A stretch of 14,279 nt of DNA from an uncultured Verrucomicrobiota bacterium (lineage in GTDB: Bacteria > Verrucomicrobiota > Kiritimatiellia > RFP12 > UBA1067): contig CALZAJ010000017.1 in the NCBI GenBank assembly GCA_945613785.1, positions 1 through 14,279 of the forward strand, given 5' to 3'. The notes under the pieces are model-generated. The model had not been told where the DNA came from. It saw nothing but the letters and a program-made list of their open reading frames with translations, and did not search any database. The translations under genes and the position numbers were made by a program. Below, piece by piece: positions 6,830 to 13,793 of the stretch; within the stretch, counting starts at the first letter, position 1; each line of letters starts with the position of its first letter.

Positions 6830-7962
6830 TGGACTTCTGCGGCGCGACCTTCGACAGTCGGCAAGTGAAGCCGGGGATGCTCTTCGTGGCCCTGAAGGGC
6901 GAGAAGAGCGACGGGCACGACTACATCCCCATGGCCCTTGAGAAGGGTGCGGCGGGAATCGTGGACGGCTATGAGGAGCTGGACCGCGTGGCGCGGGAAT
7001 ACCGCCGCTCGCTGAAGGCGACGGTCGTCGGCGTCACGGGGTCGGCCGGCAAGACCACGACGAAGGAACTCGTCAAGGCGTTTCTCTCGAAGGTCGGGAA
7101 AGTCCATGCGACCGAAGGCAATTTCAACAACCACATCGGGCTTCCGATCACGATCCTGAACTGTCCGCAGGACGCCGATTTCCTCGTCCTTGAGATGGGT
7201 ACGAACCATCCGGGCGAGATCGCGCATCTCTGTGACATCGCCGAGCCGGACTGCGGACTCATCACCAATGTCGGCACTGCGCACATCGAGTTCTTCAAGA
7301 CCCAGGACGGCATCGCCGAGGAGAAGGGCACGCTCTTCGCCCGCGCCAAGGGCTTTTGCGCGGCTTCGTCCGAGAACTGCCGGCTGGAGATCCTGAAAGG
7401 GCTGGCGGGCGACCGTCTGCTGTCCGTCGATCCGCGGCAGACGTGGCTGGCCGACGCGCTCCAAGGCGTCCTTCCGGGCGACCACAACGTCTCGAACGCC
7501 TGCCTCGCGTTTGCGGTGGCGGAGCGGTTCGGCGTCACGCGCGAGCAGGCCGTGGCGGCGCTTGCGGACTTCGCGCTTCCGGGCGCCCGTTGGCGCAAGG
7601 TCGAGAAGGACGGCGTCCTTTACATCGACGATACCTACAACGCCAATCCGGATTCGATGATTGCCGCGCTCGATGCCTTCGCGAAGGAACCCTGTCGTCG
7701 GCGACGCATCGCCGTGCTCGGCGACATGTTCGAGCTTGGCGAGAACTCGGTCGATTACCACCGTCGCGTCTTCGATCATGCGGCGACGCTCGGACTTGAC
7801 GCCGTCATCGCGGTCGGCGAGACCTCGGCGACCTGTCGCGCCGATGTCGCCTATCCGACGCTCGAGGCCCTGAAGGCAGAAGGCACCGGGCGCTTCGCGG
7901 CCGGTGACGTCATCTTACTCAAAGCCTCTCATGGCATGCATCTGGGAGACCTCCTCGCCTGA
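6829..7962 (+). CDS. murF: UDP-N-acetylmuramoyl-tripeptide--D-alanyl-D-alanine ligase (short form)
   Basis: 377 residues from the ATG at 6829; a GTG at 6826 would add one residue. MurF adds D-Ala-D-Ala to the UDP-MurNAc-tripeptide in the cytoplasm using ATP. Landmarks are TFDSRQVKPGMLFVALKGE at 7-25, the P-loop GVTGSAGKTTTK at 68-79, GNFNNHIGLP near 97-106, LEMGTNHPGEIAHL near 121-134, EEKGTLF near 164-170 (its Lys167 aligns with the carbamylated lysine of Mur ligases), DDTYNANPDSM near 267-277, and LGDMFELG near 297-304. E. coli MurF is about 450 residues. The deficit falls in three places: about 25 at the N-terminus, about 25-30 in the middle domain before LPGDHNVSN, and about 10 at the end. 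No start codon is available upstream to extend it. The ATG overlaps the lpxA stop (TGATG) without a Shine-Dalgarno. It is the last gene of the operon; mraY does not follow. Confidence 0.92.
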   Translation: MDFCGATFDSRQVKPGMLFVALKGEKSDGHDYIPMALEKGAAGIVDGYEELDRVAREYRRSLKATVVGVTGSAGKTTTKELVKAFLSKVGKVHATEGNFNNHIGLPITILNCPQDADFLVLEMGTNHPGEIAHLCDIAEPDCGLITNVGTAHIEFFKTQDGIAEEKGTLFARAKGFCAASSENCRLEILKGLAGDRLLSVDPRQTWLADALQGVLPGDHNVSNACLAFAVAERFGVTREQAVAALADFALPGARWRKVEKDGVLYIDDTYNANPDSMIAALDAFAKEPCRRRRIAVLGDMFELGENSVDYHRRVFDHAATLGLDAVIAVGETSATCRADVAYPTLEALKAEGTGRFAAGDVILLKASHGMHLGDLLA

Positions 7963-8012
7963 AGATCGTCGCCTGATCGGCTGACGAAAAGTCACAATTT
8001 TGGTTCTGTTTT

Positions 8013-8021
8013 TGCTATAAT
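8013..8021 (+). promoter_or_regulatory. Extended -10 promoter of the ABC module
   Basis: TGCTATAAT, a perfect extended -10, lies in the 70-base gap between murF and the ABC ATPase gene and ends 11 bases before the ATG at 8033. The predicted transcription start is at about 8028-8030, a leader of three to five bases with no room for a Shine-Dalgarno. No -35 hexamer is evident. The flanking 13 bases are identical to those ahead of tyrS. Confidence 0.72.
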
Positions 8022-8032
8022 AGACTTTCTAC

Positions 8033-8743
8033 ATGTTAGAAGTCCGTAACATAGCTTTCTCGTACCACAGCAAGCCCGTGCTGAGGGATGTTTCGTTTGT
8101 TGTTTCGCCTGGCGAAACGGTGAGCATCGTCGGGGATAATGGTGCTGGAAAGACGACTCTTTTGCGACTTCTGGCCACTTTGGTCGTTCCTGATTCGGGT
8201 CAGGTGTTGCTCGACGGGCAGGATGCGCTCCTGCGTCAGCTGAAGTACCGCCATCAGATTGGTTACATGCAGGAGACGCCGGCCTTGTACGAAGACATGT
8301 CGGTGAAGGCCTATCTGAACTACCGTGCCCGTCTAAAAGGGGAGCCGGAGAAGCGTATTCGTCGGCGTATCGGTGAAGCGGCCGAGATGTGTGAGATCAC
8401 CGACATCATGGGCAGTCGCATTTCCTATCTTTCGGCTGGCCTCAAAAAGCGTGTCGCGTTGGCGGATGCCGTCTTGTTGCGTCCCCGCGTGCTGTTGTTG
8501 GACGATTTTCTGGCGGGGATGGACCGTTCGATGCGCGCGGTGTCCGGATCGATCCTTTCGGCCGTAGCGGCCTTTTCAAGCGTGATCGTGACGGGGCACG
8601 AGATTCCCGACCTGGCCCGTTGGTCGACGCGCTTCCTGGTGTTGCGTGACGGTCGAATCGGTTCGGTCGTGCCGGCGGCGGGCGTGGTGCCGGAAGAACT
8701 CATCAAGCGGGTCGACCTTGCGATTTCCGGAGGTGCGTCATGA
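8033..8743 (+). CDS. ABC transporter ATP-binding protein (GldA-like), atypical Walker B
   Basis: 236 residues, one nucleotide-binding domain. Walker A is GDNGAGKTT at 34-42, the Q-loop glutamine is in IGYMQETP (Gln80), the signature is LSAGLKKR at 133-140, Walker B is VLLLDD at 153-158, and the H-loop histidine is His189 in VTGHE. It should energise the permease encoded next, at the inner membrane. Two key sites are unusual: the catalytic glutamate after Walker B is Asp158 (LLLDDF rather than LLLDEP), and the signature second glycine is Ala (LSAG rather than LSGG). ATP hydrolysis may be slow or altered. The start follows a promoter without a Shine-Dalgarno; the N-terminus MLEVRNIAFSY is typical of the family. 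The gene ends in an ATGA overlap with the permease gene. The match to GldA/NosF-type ATPases is by general resemblance and gene context. Confidence 0.93.
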   Translation: MLEVRNIAFSYHSKPVLRDVSFVVSPGETVSIVGDNGAGKTTLLRLLATLVVPDSGQVLLDGQDALLRQLKYRHQIGYMQETPALYEDMSVKAYLNYRARLKGEPEKRIRRRIGEAAEMCEITDIMGSRISYLSAGLKKRVALADAVLLRPRVLLLDDFLAGMDRSMRAVSGSILSAVAAFSSVIVTGHEIPDLARWSTRFLVLRDGRIGSVVPAAGVVPEELIKRVDLAISGGAS

Positions 8744-10839
8744 GTCCGGTGCGGGTGACGCTTCGTCGTACGATCGGTCGGTTGTGCAATCTCTATTCGA
8801 CCGCGCTTGTCTTCGCCGGGTTTCTGGCGGCCGTCGGCGCGCTCTTCGCGTTCAATCTGACGGCGGCCGAGGGCGGGGATGTTCCGCTCGTGACGATCTG
8901 GACCGTTTCGGTGTCGCCGATCCTGCCGGTCCTCGCTTCGTTGCTGGCGATGGATGTCTGGAGCGAGGAGCGGAATTCGGGCCGCATCGAACTGTTGCTG
9001 TCCGCGCCGGTGCGGGAACGAGAATTCACCTTCGGCAAGTTCTTCGGCGTGTGGATCCTTACGCTGGCGGGTATCGTCATATCTCAGTTTGCCACGCTGG
9101 TGTTCGTCGCGGTCTACGCGCCGAATCTGATCGGCGACCTGTCGGTCTTCAGCTTCCTTCCGGGCGTTCTTGCCCTGGCGATGCAGGGGGCGTTGTGGAC
9201 GGCTGTCGCGGTGGCGGTCAGTGCGATCTTCCGTCATTCCGCGGCCACGGCTTGCTTCTCGGTCGCGATTCTGTCGGCGTTGCCCCGCGGCATTTGGTGG
9301 GCCTTGCTCGCGTGGGCGCCTCAGGGGCGTCTGTCGTTCGGTGAGATGCCGCTTGACGCCCATGCCTTCGATCTTTCGCTGGGATTGATCTCGACGGGGA
9401 CGGTTCTGTCCTACATCGTCCTGACGTCCGCCGCCCTGATGGTGGCCTCCAAGTTGGTCGCGCGCCTTCGCCTGGTCGGCAGGGGGGCTGCGGCGATTCG
9501 TGCGAGCACGGTGCTGACGGTGCTCCTGGCCATGGTCCTGGCGGGGTCCGTCATGGCGTTGGCCATCCGTCTGAACGTCACGCTGGACCTGCCGATTGGT
9601 CCGAACGGCGGCACCCGTTTCTCGGCACGTACGCGGAACGTCCTTTCCGACGCCCGCGGGGAGGTCGTCGTGACCGCCTTCGTGTCCCGCAAGGATCCGC
9701 GTTTCCGTCCGATCGGCCATTTCCTCCGTGCGCTTTCGAGCGAGGCGACGGCGGTTGGCGGCGCGCGCATCACCGTCCGTTACGTGGATCCCCGCTGGGA
9801 TCTTGGTGCGGCGGAGCGTCTCGTCCGGTCCGGAGCGACGGAGAACAGTCTGGTCTTCGAGCGCGGTCGTCGCGTTGAGGTGTTGCCGCTCAAGGACGGC
9901 TATGACGAGCGGCTTTGTGCGTCGGCGATCCTGAAGGTCGCCATGCCGCCCCAACGGCGCGCGGTCTACTGGACGAAGGGCCATGGCGAGACGCCGTTCC
10001 TGGCGGACGGGACCTCGAACACGAACAATGCGGCCTACGGCAGCTGGGGCTTGAGCGACATCGCCCGTGACCTGTCTCGTGACGGTTACCGCAACCAGCC
10101 GATTGACCTTGCGGGAGACGCACAGGTGCCTTCGGACTGCGCACTGATCGTCGTCGCCGGCGCGAAGGACGACTTCTCGCGAATTGAAATCGGCCGGCTC
10201 GACACCTACTTGAAGCAGGGCGGACGCCTGTTGGTGATGTTGAATTCGCCGGAATCGGGTGGGTTGGCGACGATGCTGTCAAGCTGGGGCATGCGTCCGA
10301 CGGCCGCGACGCTGACCTCCGTCCGCACGCTGTCCGGCACGGATGCGATTGTCTCCGAATTCGGCGAGCATGCGGTTTCCGCGCCGTTGGCCGGTTCTCA
10401 GATCGTATTGGAGAAGCCGGTCGCTTTCATGCCGTCCGCGGCCGTCGAGTCCGGCGGCGGGGCGGACCGCATTGAGTTCTCCGAACTGGCGAAGGTCGGC
10501 GGTGTCTGTGTGGCGGCCGTGACCGAACGTGGCGCCGGGGCGGGCAAGGACCTCGCGATCCGTCCGACGCGCATCGTGGCGATTGGCGACGCGAGCTTCG
10601 TGATGAACGGGCAGCTGGCGGCCCGAGCGAACGCCAACCGCGATTTCTTCCTGAACTGTGTCGCCTACCTGTCGGGGACGGCGGCCGTGACCGAAGCGGG
10701 AATGGAGGCGAATCGCCTGGTCTCGGGCATGGACCGTGCGGCCCGCGCTCGGTTTGCCATCGCTTCCGCCGCGGTCTTCCCGGCGGTGATGCTGTTGGTG
10801 TTCGTGGGCGTCGTCCGCTTCAGAAGGAGGCTCAGATGA
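8740..10839 (+). CDS. GldF-GldG fusion: ABC-2 type permease with GldG-like extracytoplasmic domain
   Basis: 699 residues. Residues 1 to about 240 form an ABC-2 permease with about six membrane segments and the GldF-type stretch DVWSEERNSGRIELLLSAP near 72-90, then GKFFG. A further membrane segment (about 256-278) leads into a GldG-like region (about 280-670): FSARTRNVL at 294-302, the family hallmark GHGE at 414-417, LIVVAGAKDDFS near 469-480, YLKQGGRLLVML at 490-501, and IGDASFVMNG followed by NRDFFLN near 615-639. A last membrane helix (about 672-693) and a basic tail close it. In Bacteroidota, GldF and GldG are usually separate proteins needed with GldA for gliding; in PVC bacteria homologues occur without known gliding. 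The substrate is unknown. GGAGG at 8729-8733 is the ribosome site; both ends overlap neighbours by ATGA. Confidence 0.9.
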   Translation: MSPVRVTLRRTIGRLCNLYSTALVFAGFLAAVGALFAFNLTAAEGGDVPLVTIWTVSVSPILPVLASLLAMDVWSEERNSGRIELLLSAPVREREFTFGKFFGVWILTLAGIVISQFATLVFVAVYAPNLIGDLSVFSFLPGVLALAMQGALWTAVAVAVSAIFRHSAATACFSVAILSALPRGIWWALLAWAPQGRLSFGEMPLDAHAFDLSLGLISTGTVLSYIVLTSAALMVASKLVARLRLVGRGAAAIRASTVLTVLLAMVLAGSVMALAIRLNVTLDLPIGPNGGTRFSARTRNVLSDARGEVVVTAFVSRKDPRFRPIGHFLRALSSEATAVGGARITVRYVDPRWDLGAAERLVRSGATENSLVFERGRRVEVLPLKDGYDERLCASAILKVAMPPQRRAVYWTKGHGETPFLADGTSNTNNAAYGSWGLSDIARDLSRDGYRNQPIDLAGDAQVPSDCALIVVAGAKDDFSRIEIGRLDTYLKQGGRLLVMLNSPESGGLATMLSSWGMRPTAATLTSVRTLSGTDAIVSEFGEHAVSAPLAGSQIVLEKPVAFMPSAAVESGGGADRIEFSELAKVGGVCVAAVTERGAGAGKDLAIRPTRIVAIGDASFVMNGQLAARANANRDFFLNCVAYLSGTAAVTEAGMEANRLVSGMDRAARARFAIASAAVFPAVMLLVFVGVVRFRRRLR

Positions 10840-12521
10840 GAAACCGTCGCGCGATCTGCTGGCTGCTGTGTGCCATCATCCTGACGGTCCTGGCGCACGT
10901 GACCTTGTCCTACAAGGGCGGCGTCGACAAGGCGCTGGTGCAGCGTGCGCATCTCCTGTCGGGGACCGTTGACGACGTCCAGCGCATCGCCTTGGCCCGT
11001 CCGGGTGCCGCGGAGACGGTGATTGCCCGCTTCTCCGACTGGCGTTTGGTCGAGCCGTACCGCTCGAGTGTGGACCGTCGTGTCGTGATGAAGATGCTCG
11101 ATGTGCTGACCGTCTCGGACATCGAAGAGACCGTCAGCGACCAGGAGCTGCTTCGACTTGGGCTCACGCGTGCGAGTTTAGGGCTTGAGGAGCCGCGGGC
11201 CCGCGTGGCGGTGTCCGTCGCTGACGGCGTGCAGGAGATCAGCTTCGGCACGGTCACGCCGACGGGTGAGGGCGTCTATGCGGCCGTGACCGGTGAGGAC
11301 GCGGTCTATGTGGTGTCCTCCAACGTCTTCGCCGCCGTCGATCTCTCGCCAGAGGGCTTCCGTCGTCGTTCGGCCTTCCCGGTCGGGGCGGAGCTGGTAC
11401 AGTCCGTGGATGTCAAGCGCGGTTCCGGCTCCTTCGTGCGTCTGGTCCGAGACGGGGAGGGTTGGAATATGGTTCAGCCGAAGGAGGCCTCGGCCTCCGC
11501 CATCCGCGTCCGTCAACTGCTGGCCGAACTGATGGCCACCTCGGCCGTCGACTTCATCTGGCCGAACGGAACGGAAGGGGAGGGGCAGACCCTGTCGTCG
11601 GCCCTGTTGGCCGGGTACGGACTGGATCCCGAGAGCGCCGTCACCGTCACCCTCAAGTGCGCGGACGGTACGGACCGTCAGATCGCCTTCGGCAAGGAGG
11701 CGAAGGACGGTCTCGTCTATGCGCTCGTGCAAAACGGCGGGGCGGTGGTGACCGTCAACGGTTCGCCCAAGGACCTCGCGCAGTCCGACGTCTCCTTCTT
11801 CACCGATACGCGTCTCTTCCCGGTCGCCGCGGAAACCGTGTCCCGTGTGTCCATCACCGATCGCGGGGCGAACTACCTCCTGGCGAAGGGCGAGGACGGG
11901 AACTGGCTGCTGGACGCTCCTGTGGTGGCCGCGACCGACGCGAGGAGCGTCGCCGCCCTGCTGGCGCGCATCGGCGAACTCCGTCCGGCCGATGTGGCGA
12001 CGGAAGGCGTGACGATCTCGCTTTCCACCAATGCGGCACCCGTGACCGTGGCCCGCGATTCCGTGCTGAAGGGGCTCCGGCTGGAGGACCTTCGCAGCCG
12101 CGAGATTCTCGATGTCGATCCCGTCGGCGTCCGTCGTGTCGTCGTCTCGACTGCCTCGTCCAAGCCGACGGCCGTCGTCTACGACAAGGATCGCCGCGCC
12201 TGGAATGTCGAGTCCTCGGAGAAGGTCGGCAAGGTCTCGCCGGAGGCCGTGGACGCGCTGCTGGACAAGTTGCATCCTTTGCGCGCCGACTGGATCGTCA
12301 AGCTCAAGGTCTCCTCTGCGGATCTCCGCGCCTACGGCCTTGAGACGCCGAGCGTGACGGTTGCGATTGACCAGGCCAAGGAGGATTCCGTCCGGCGCAA
12401 CATCCTTATCGGCGATGAGGCCCAGGGGGGACGCTTCGCGACCCTGGGTGCGACGGACGCCGTGTTCGTGATTTCGCAGGAAGTCCTGAGCCGGTTGACC
12501 GAGCCGCTCGTGACCGAATGA
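10836..12521 (+). CDS. DUF4340 domain protein, partner of the Gld-like ABC transporter
   Basis: 561 residues. One N-terminal membrane helix (about 7-25) follows a basic start (MRNRR), so most of the protein should be extracytoplasmic. The rest consists of four divergent copies of a DUF4340-type unit, each centred on a Trp followed by a helix: W69 (DWRLVEP), W210 (GWNMVQP), W357 (NWLLDAP) and W456 (AWNVES). Between them recurs a strand pair with a G-x-x-VYA...VYVV pattern, clear at 138-163, 285-308 and 525-546; the third unit is shortened. No enzymatic motif is visible. Proteins of this family are commonly encoded directly after GldG-type proteins, which suggests one membrane complex; the molecular role is not known. 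AAGGAGG at 10824-10830 is a strong ribosome site five bases before the ATG, and the start overlaps the previous gene by ATGA. Confidence 0.85.
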   Translation: MRNRRAICWLLCAIILTVLAHVTLSYKGGVDKALVQRAHLLSGTVDDVQRIALARPGAAETVIARFSDWRLVEPYRSSVDRRVVMKMLDVLTVSDIEETVSDQELLRLGLTRASLGLEEPRARVAVSVADGVQEISFGTVTPTGEGVYAAVTGEDAVYVVSSNVFAAVDLSPEGFRRRSAFPVGAELVQSVDVKRGSGSFVRLVRDGEGWNMVQPKEASASAIRVRQLLAELMATSAVDFIWPNGTEGEGQTLSSALLAGYGLDPESAVTVTLKCADGTDRQIAFGKEAKDGLVYALVQNGGAVVTVNGSPKDLAQSDVSFFTDTRLFPVAAETVSRVSITDRGANYLLAKGEDGNWLLDAPVVAATDARSVAALLARIGELRPADVATEGVTISLSTNAAPVTVARDSVLKGLRLEDLRSREILDVDPVGVRRVVVSTASSKPTAVVYDKDRRAWNVESSEKVGKVSPEAVDALLDKLHPLRADWIVKLKVSSADLRAYGLETPSVTVAIDQAKEDSVRRNILIGDEAQGGRFATLGATDAVFVISQEVLSRLTEPLVTE

Positions 12522-12533
12522 TTGAACTCAGTT

Positions 12534-12548
12534 GAAAGGAACAGAATG
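12534..12548 (+). promoter_or_regulatory. Ribosome binding site that fixes the purC start
   Basis: GAAAGGA (12534-12540) lies five bases before the ATG at 12546. This favours that ATG over an in-frame TTG at 12522, which would add eight residues (MNSVERNR) absent from typical PurC and would lack a ribosome site. Confidence 0.75.
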
Positions 12549-13445
12549 AAATACGACAAGAACCATGCACTCCTGGAATGCTCCATTCCGGGAATCCCGC
12601 AGAAAAGCGGCAAGGTCCGCGATGTCTTCGATCTCGGCGACAAGCTCCTGATGGTCGTCACCGACCGCATCAGCGCCTTCGATGTGATCCTGCCCTGCGG
12701 CGTGCCCGACAAGGGTAAGGTCCTCAACCAGCTCTCGCTCTTTTGGATGGAGTTCTTCGGCATGAAGAACCACCTCATCACCGCCAACGTCGATGAGTAT
12801 CCGGCCGAACTCCAGGCCTACAAGGAAGATCTTCGCGGACGCTCCATGCTCGTCAAGAAGGTCAACATGGTCGAGGTCGAGTGCATCGCCCGCGGCTATC
12901 TCACCGGCTCTGGGTGGAAGGAATATCAGAAGTCCCAGACCGTCAACGGCGAGAAGCTTCGTGAGGGCTATCAGAACGCCTCCAAGCTCGACGAGGTCCT
13001 CTTCACCCCGACGACCAAGGCCGCCATCGGCGATCATGACGAGGCGATCAACTACGCCGAGACCGTGAAGCTCGTCGGTGAGGAAACCGCCAAGGCCCTC
13101 CGCGAGACGACGATCTCGCTCTACAAGCGCGCCGCTGATTTCGCGATCCAGCACGGCATCATCATCGCCGACACGAAGTTCGAGTTCGGCAAGGACGCCG
13201 ATGGTTCGCTCATCCTCGCGGACGAGGTCCTCACGCCTGACTCCTCCCGCTTCTGGCCCGAGGCCAGCTATGCGGTCGGCAGCAATCCGCCGTCGCTCGA
13301 CAAGCAGTATGTCCGTGACTGGCTTGACTCCATCAACTTCAACCACCAGCCGCCGGGTCCGGTGCTCCCTGACGACGTGATTACGCGTACGCGCGAAATC
13401 TACATCAAGGCCTACGAAGACCTCTCCGGCAAGAAACTCGTTTAA
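12546..13445 (+). CDS. purC: Phosphoribosylaminoimidazole-succinocarboxamide (SAICAR) synthase
   Basis: 299 residues, the longer PurC type similar in length to yeast Ade1. It ligates aspartate to CAIR using ATP in purine biosynthesis, in the cytoplasm. Landmarks are SGKVRDVFDL at 21-30, VVTDRISAFDV at 37-47, GKVLNQLSLFW at 57-67, VECIARGYLTGSGWKEY at 111-127, PTTKAAIGDHD at 155-165, IIADTKFEFG at 206-215, and LADEVLTPDSSRFWP at 224-238. All expected regions are present and the gene looks intact. It begins 24 bases after the DUF4340 stop with its own Shine-Dalgarno and no visible promoter, so it may be co-transcribed with the ABC module. Third codon positions are strongly C-rich, unlike the opening of the ATPase gene, consistent with higher expression. 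Confidence 0.97.
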   Translation: MKYDKNHALLECSIPGIPQKSGKVRDVFDLGDKLLMVVTDRISAFDVILPCGVPDKGKVLNQLSLFWMEFFGMKNHLITANVDEYPAELQAYKEDLRGRSMLVKKVNMVEVECIARGYLTGSGWKEYQKSQTVNGEKLREGYQNASKLDEVLFTPTTKAAIGDHDEAINYAETVKLVGEETAKALRETTISLYKRAADFAIQHGIIIADTKFEFGKDADGSLILADEVLTPDSSRFWPEASYAVGSNPPSLDKQYVRDWLDSINFNHQPPGPVLPDDVITRTREIYIKAYEDLSGKKLV

Positions 13446-13475
13446 TCCGTATCCCGACGAAAGGAACCACGAACC

Positions 13476-13793
13476 ATGGGAATGTTCGATAACATCAAGC
13501 AGGCGATGCAGATGCGCGCCGAAGCGAAGCGCATCCAGAACGAAATGCAGAAGATCACCGTCGACTATTCGAACGGCGGCATCACCTGCACGGCCAAGGG
13601 AGACATGACGATCTCCAGCATCACCTTCGCTCCCGAGGCCTATGACGAAGTCAAGGCCGGCAAGCCCGCCCGCTTCGAGACGATGCTTCTCAACGTCGTC
13701 AACGGTGCGCTCAAGAAGGCCAAGGACACGACCCAGGCCGAGATGGCTAAGCTCATGCAGGCCAACGGCATGGGAGGCCTTTTTGGAAAGTAA
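13476..13793 (+). CDS. ybaB: YbaB/EbfC family nucleoid-associated protein
   Basis: 105 residues, the usual family length. Small dimeric DNA-binding protein found on the nucleoid. The N-terminal helix (about 3-27, MFDNIKQAMQMRAEAKRIQ onward), the central strands (about 28-52, ITVDYSNGGITCTAKGDMTI) and the C-terminal helix with a Gly/Met-rich tail (NGMGGLFGK) match the family. AAGGAA at 13461-13466 is nine bases from the ATG at 13476; a second ATG at 13482 is possible but farther from it. The gap after purC is 30 bases. The recR gene overlaps its 3' end by 11 bases, the common ybaB-recR pairing (dnaX, often upstream, is not here). Confidence 0.94.
   Translation: MGMFDNIKQAMQMRAEAKRIQNEMQKITVDYSNGGITCTAKGDMTISSITFAPEAYDEVKAGKPARFETMLLNVVNGALKKAKDTTQAEMAKLMQANGMGGLFGK
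13772..13785 (+). promoter_or_regulatory. Ribosome binding site deciding the TTG start of recR
   Basis: GGGAGG (13772-13777), inside the last codons of ybaB, lies five bases before the TTG at 13783. It supports translation of recR from this non-ATG codon. The first in-frame ATG downstream falls inside the zinc-finger region, far too late to be the start. Confidence 0.75.

Noticed and set aside
7968..7994. Possible terminator after murF (imperfect palindrome at 7968-7985, and TGAC-GAAAA-GTCA at 7982-7994).
   Set aside because: The stems are only four pairs or contain several mismatches, and no T-run follows directly. Too weak to call.
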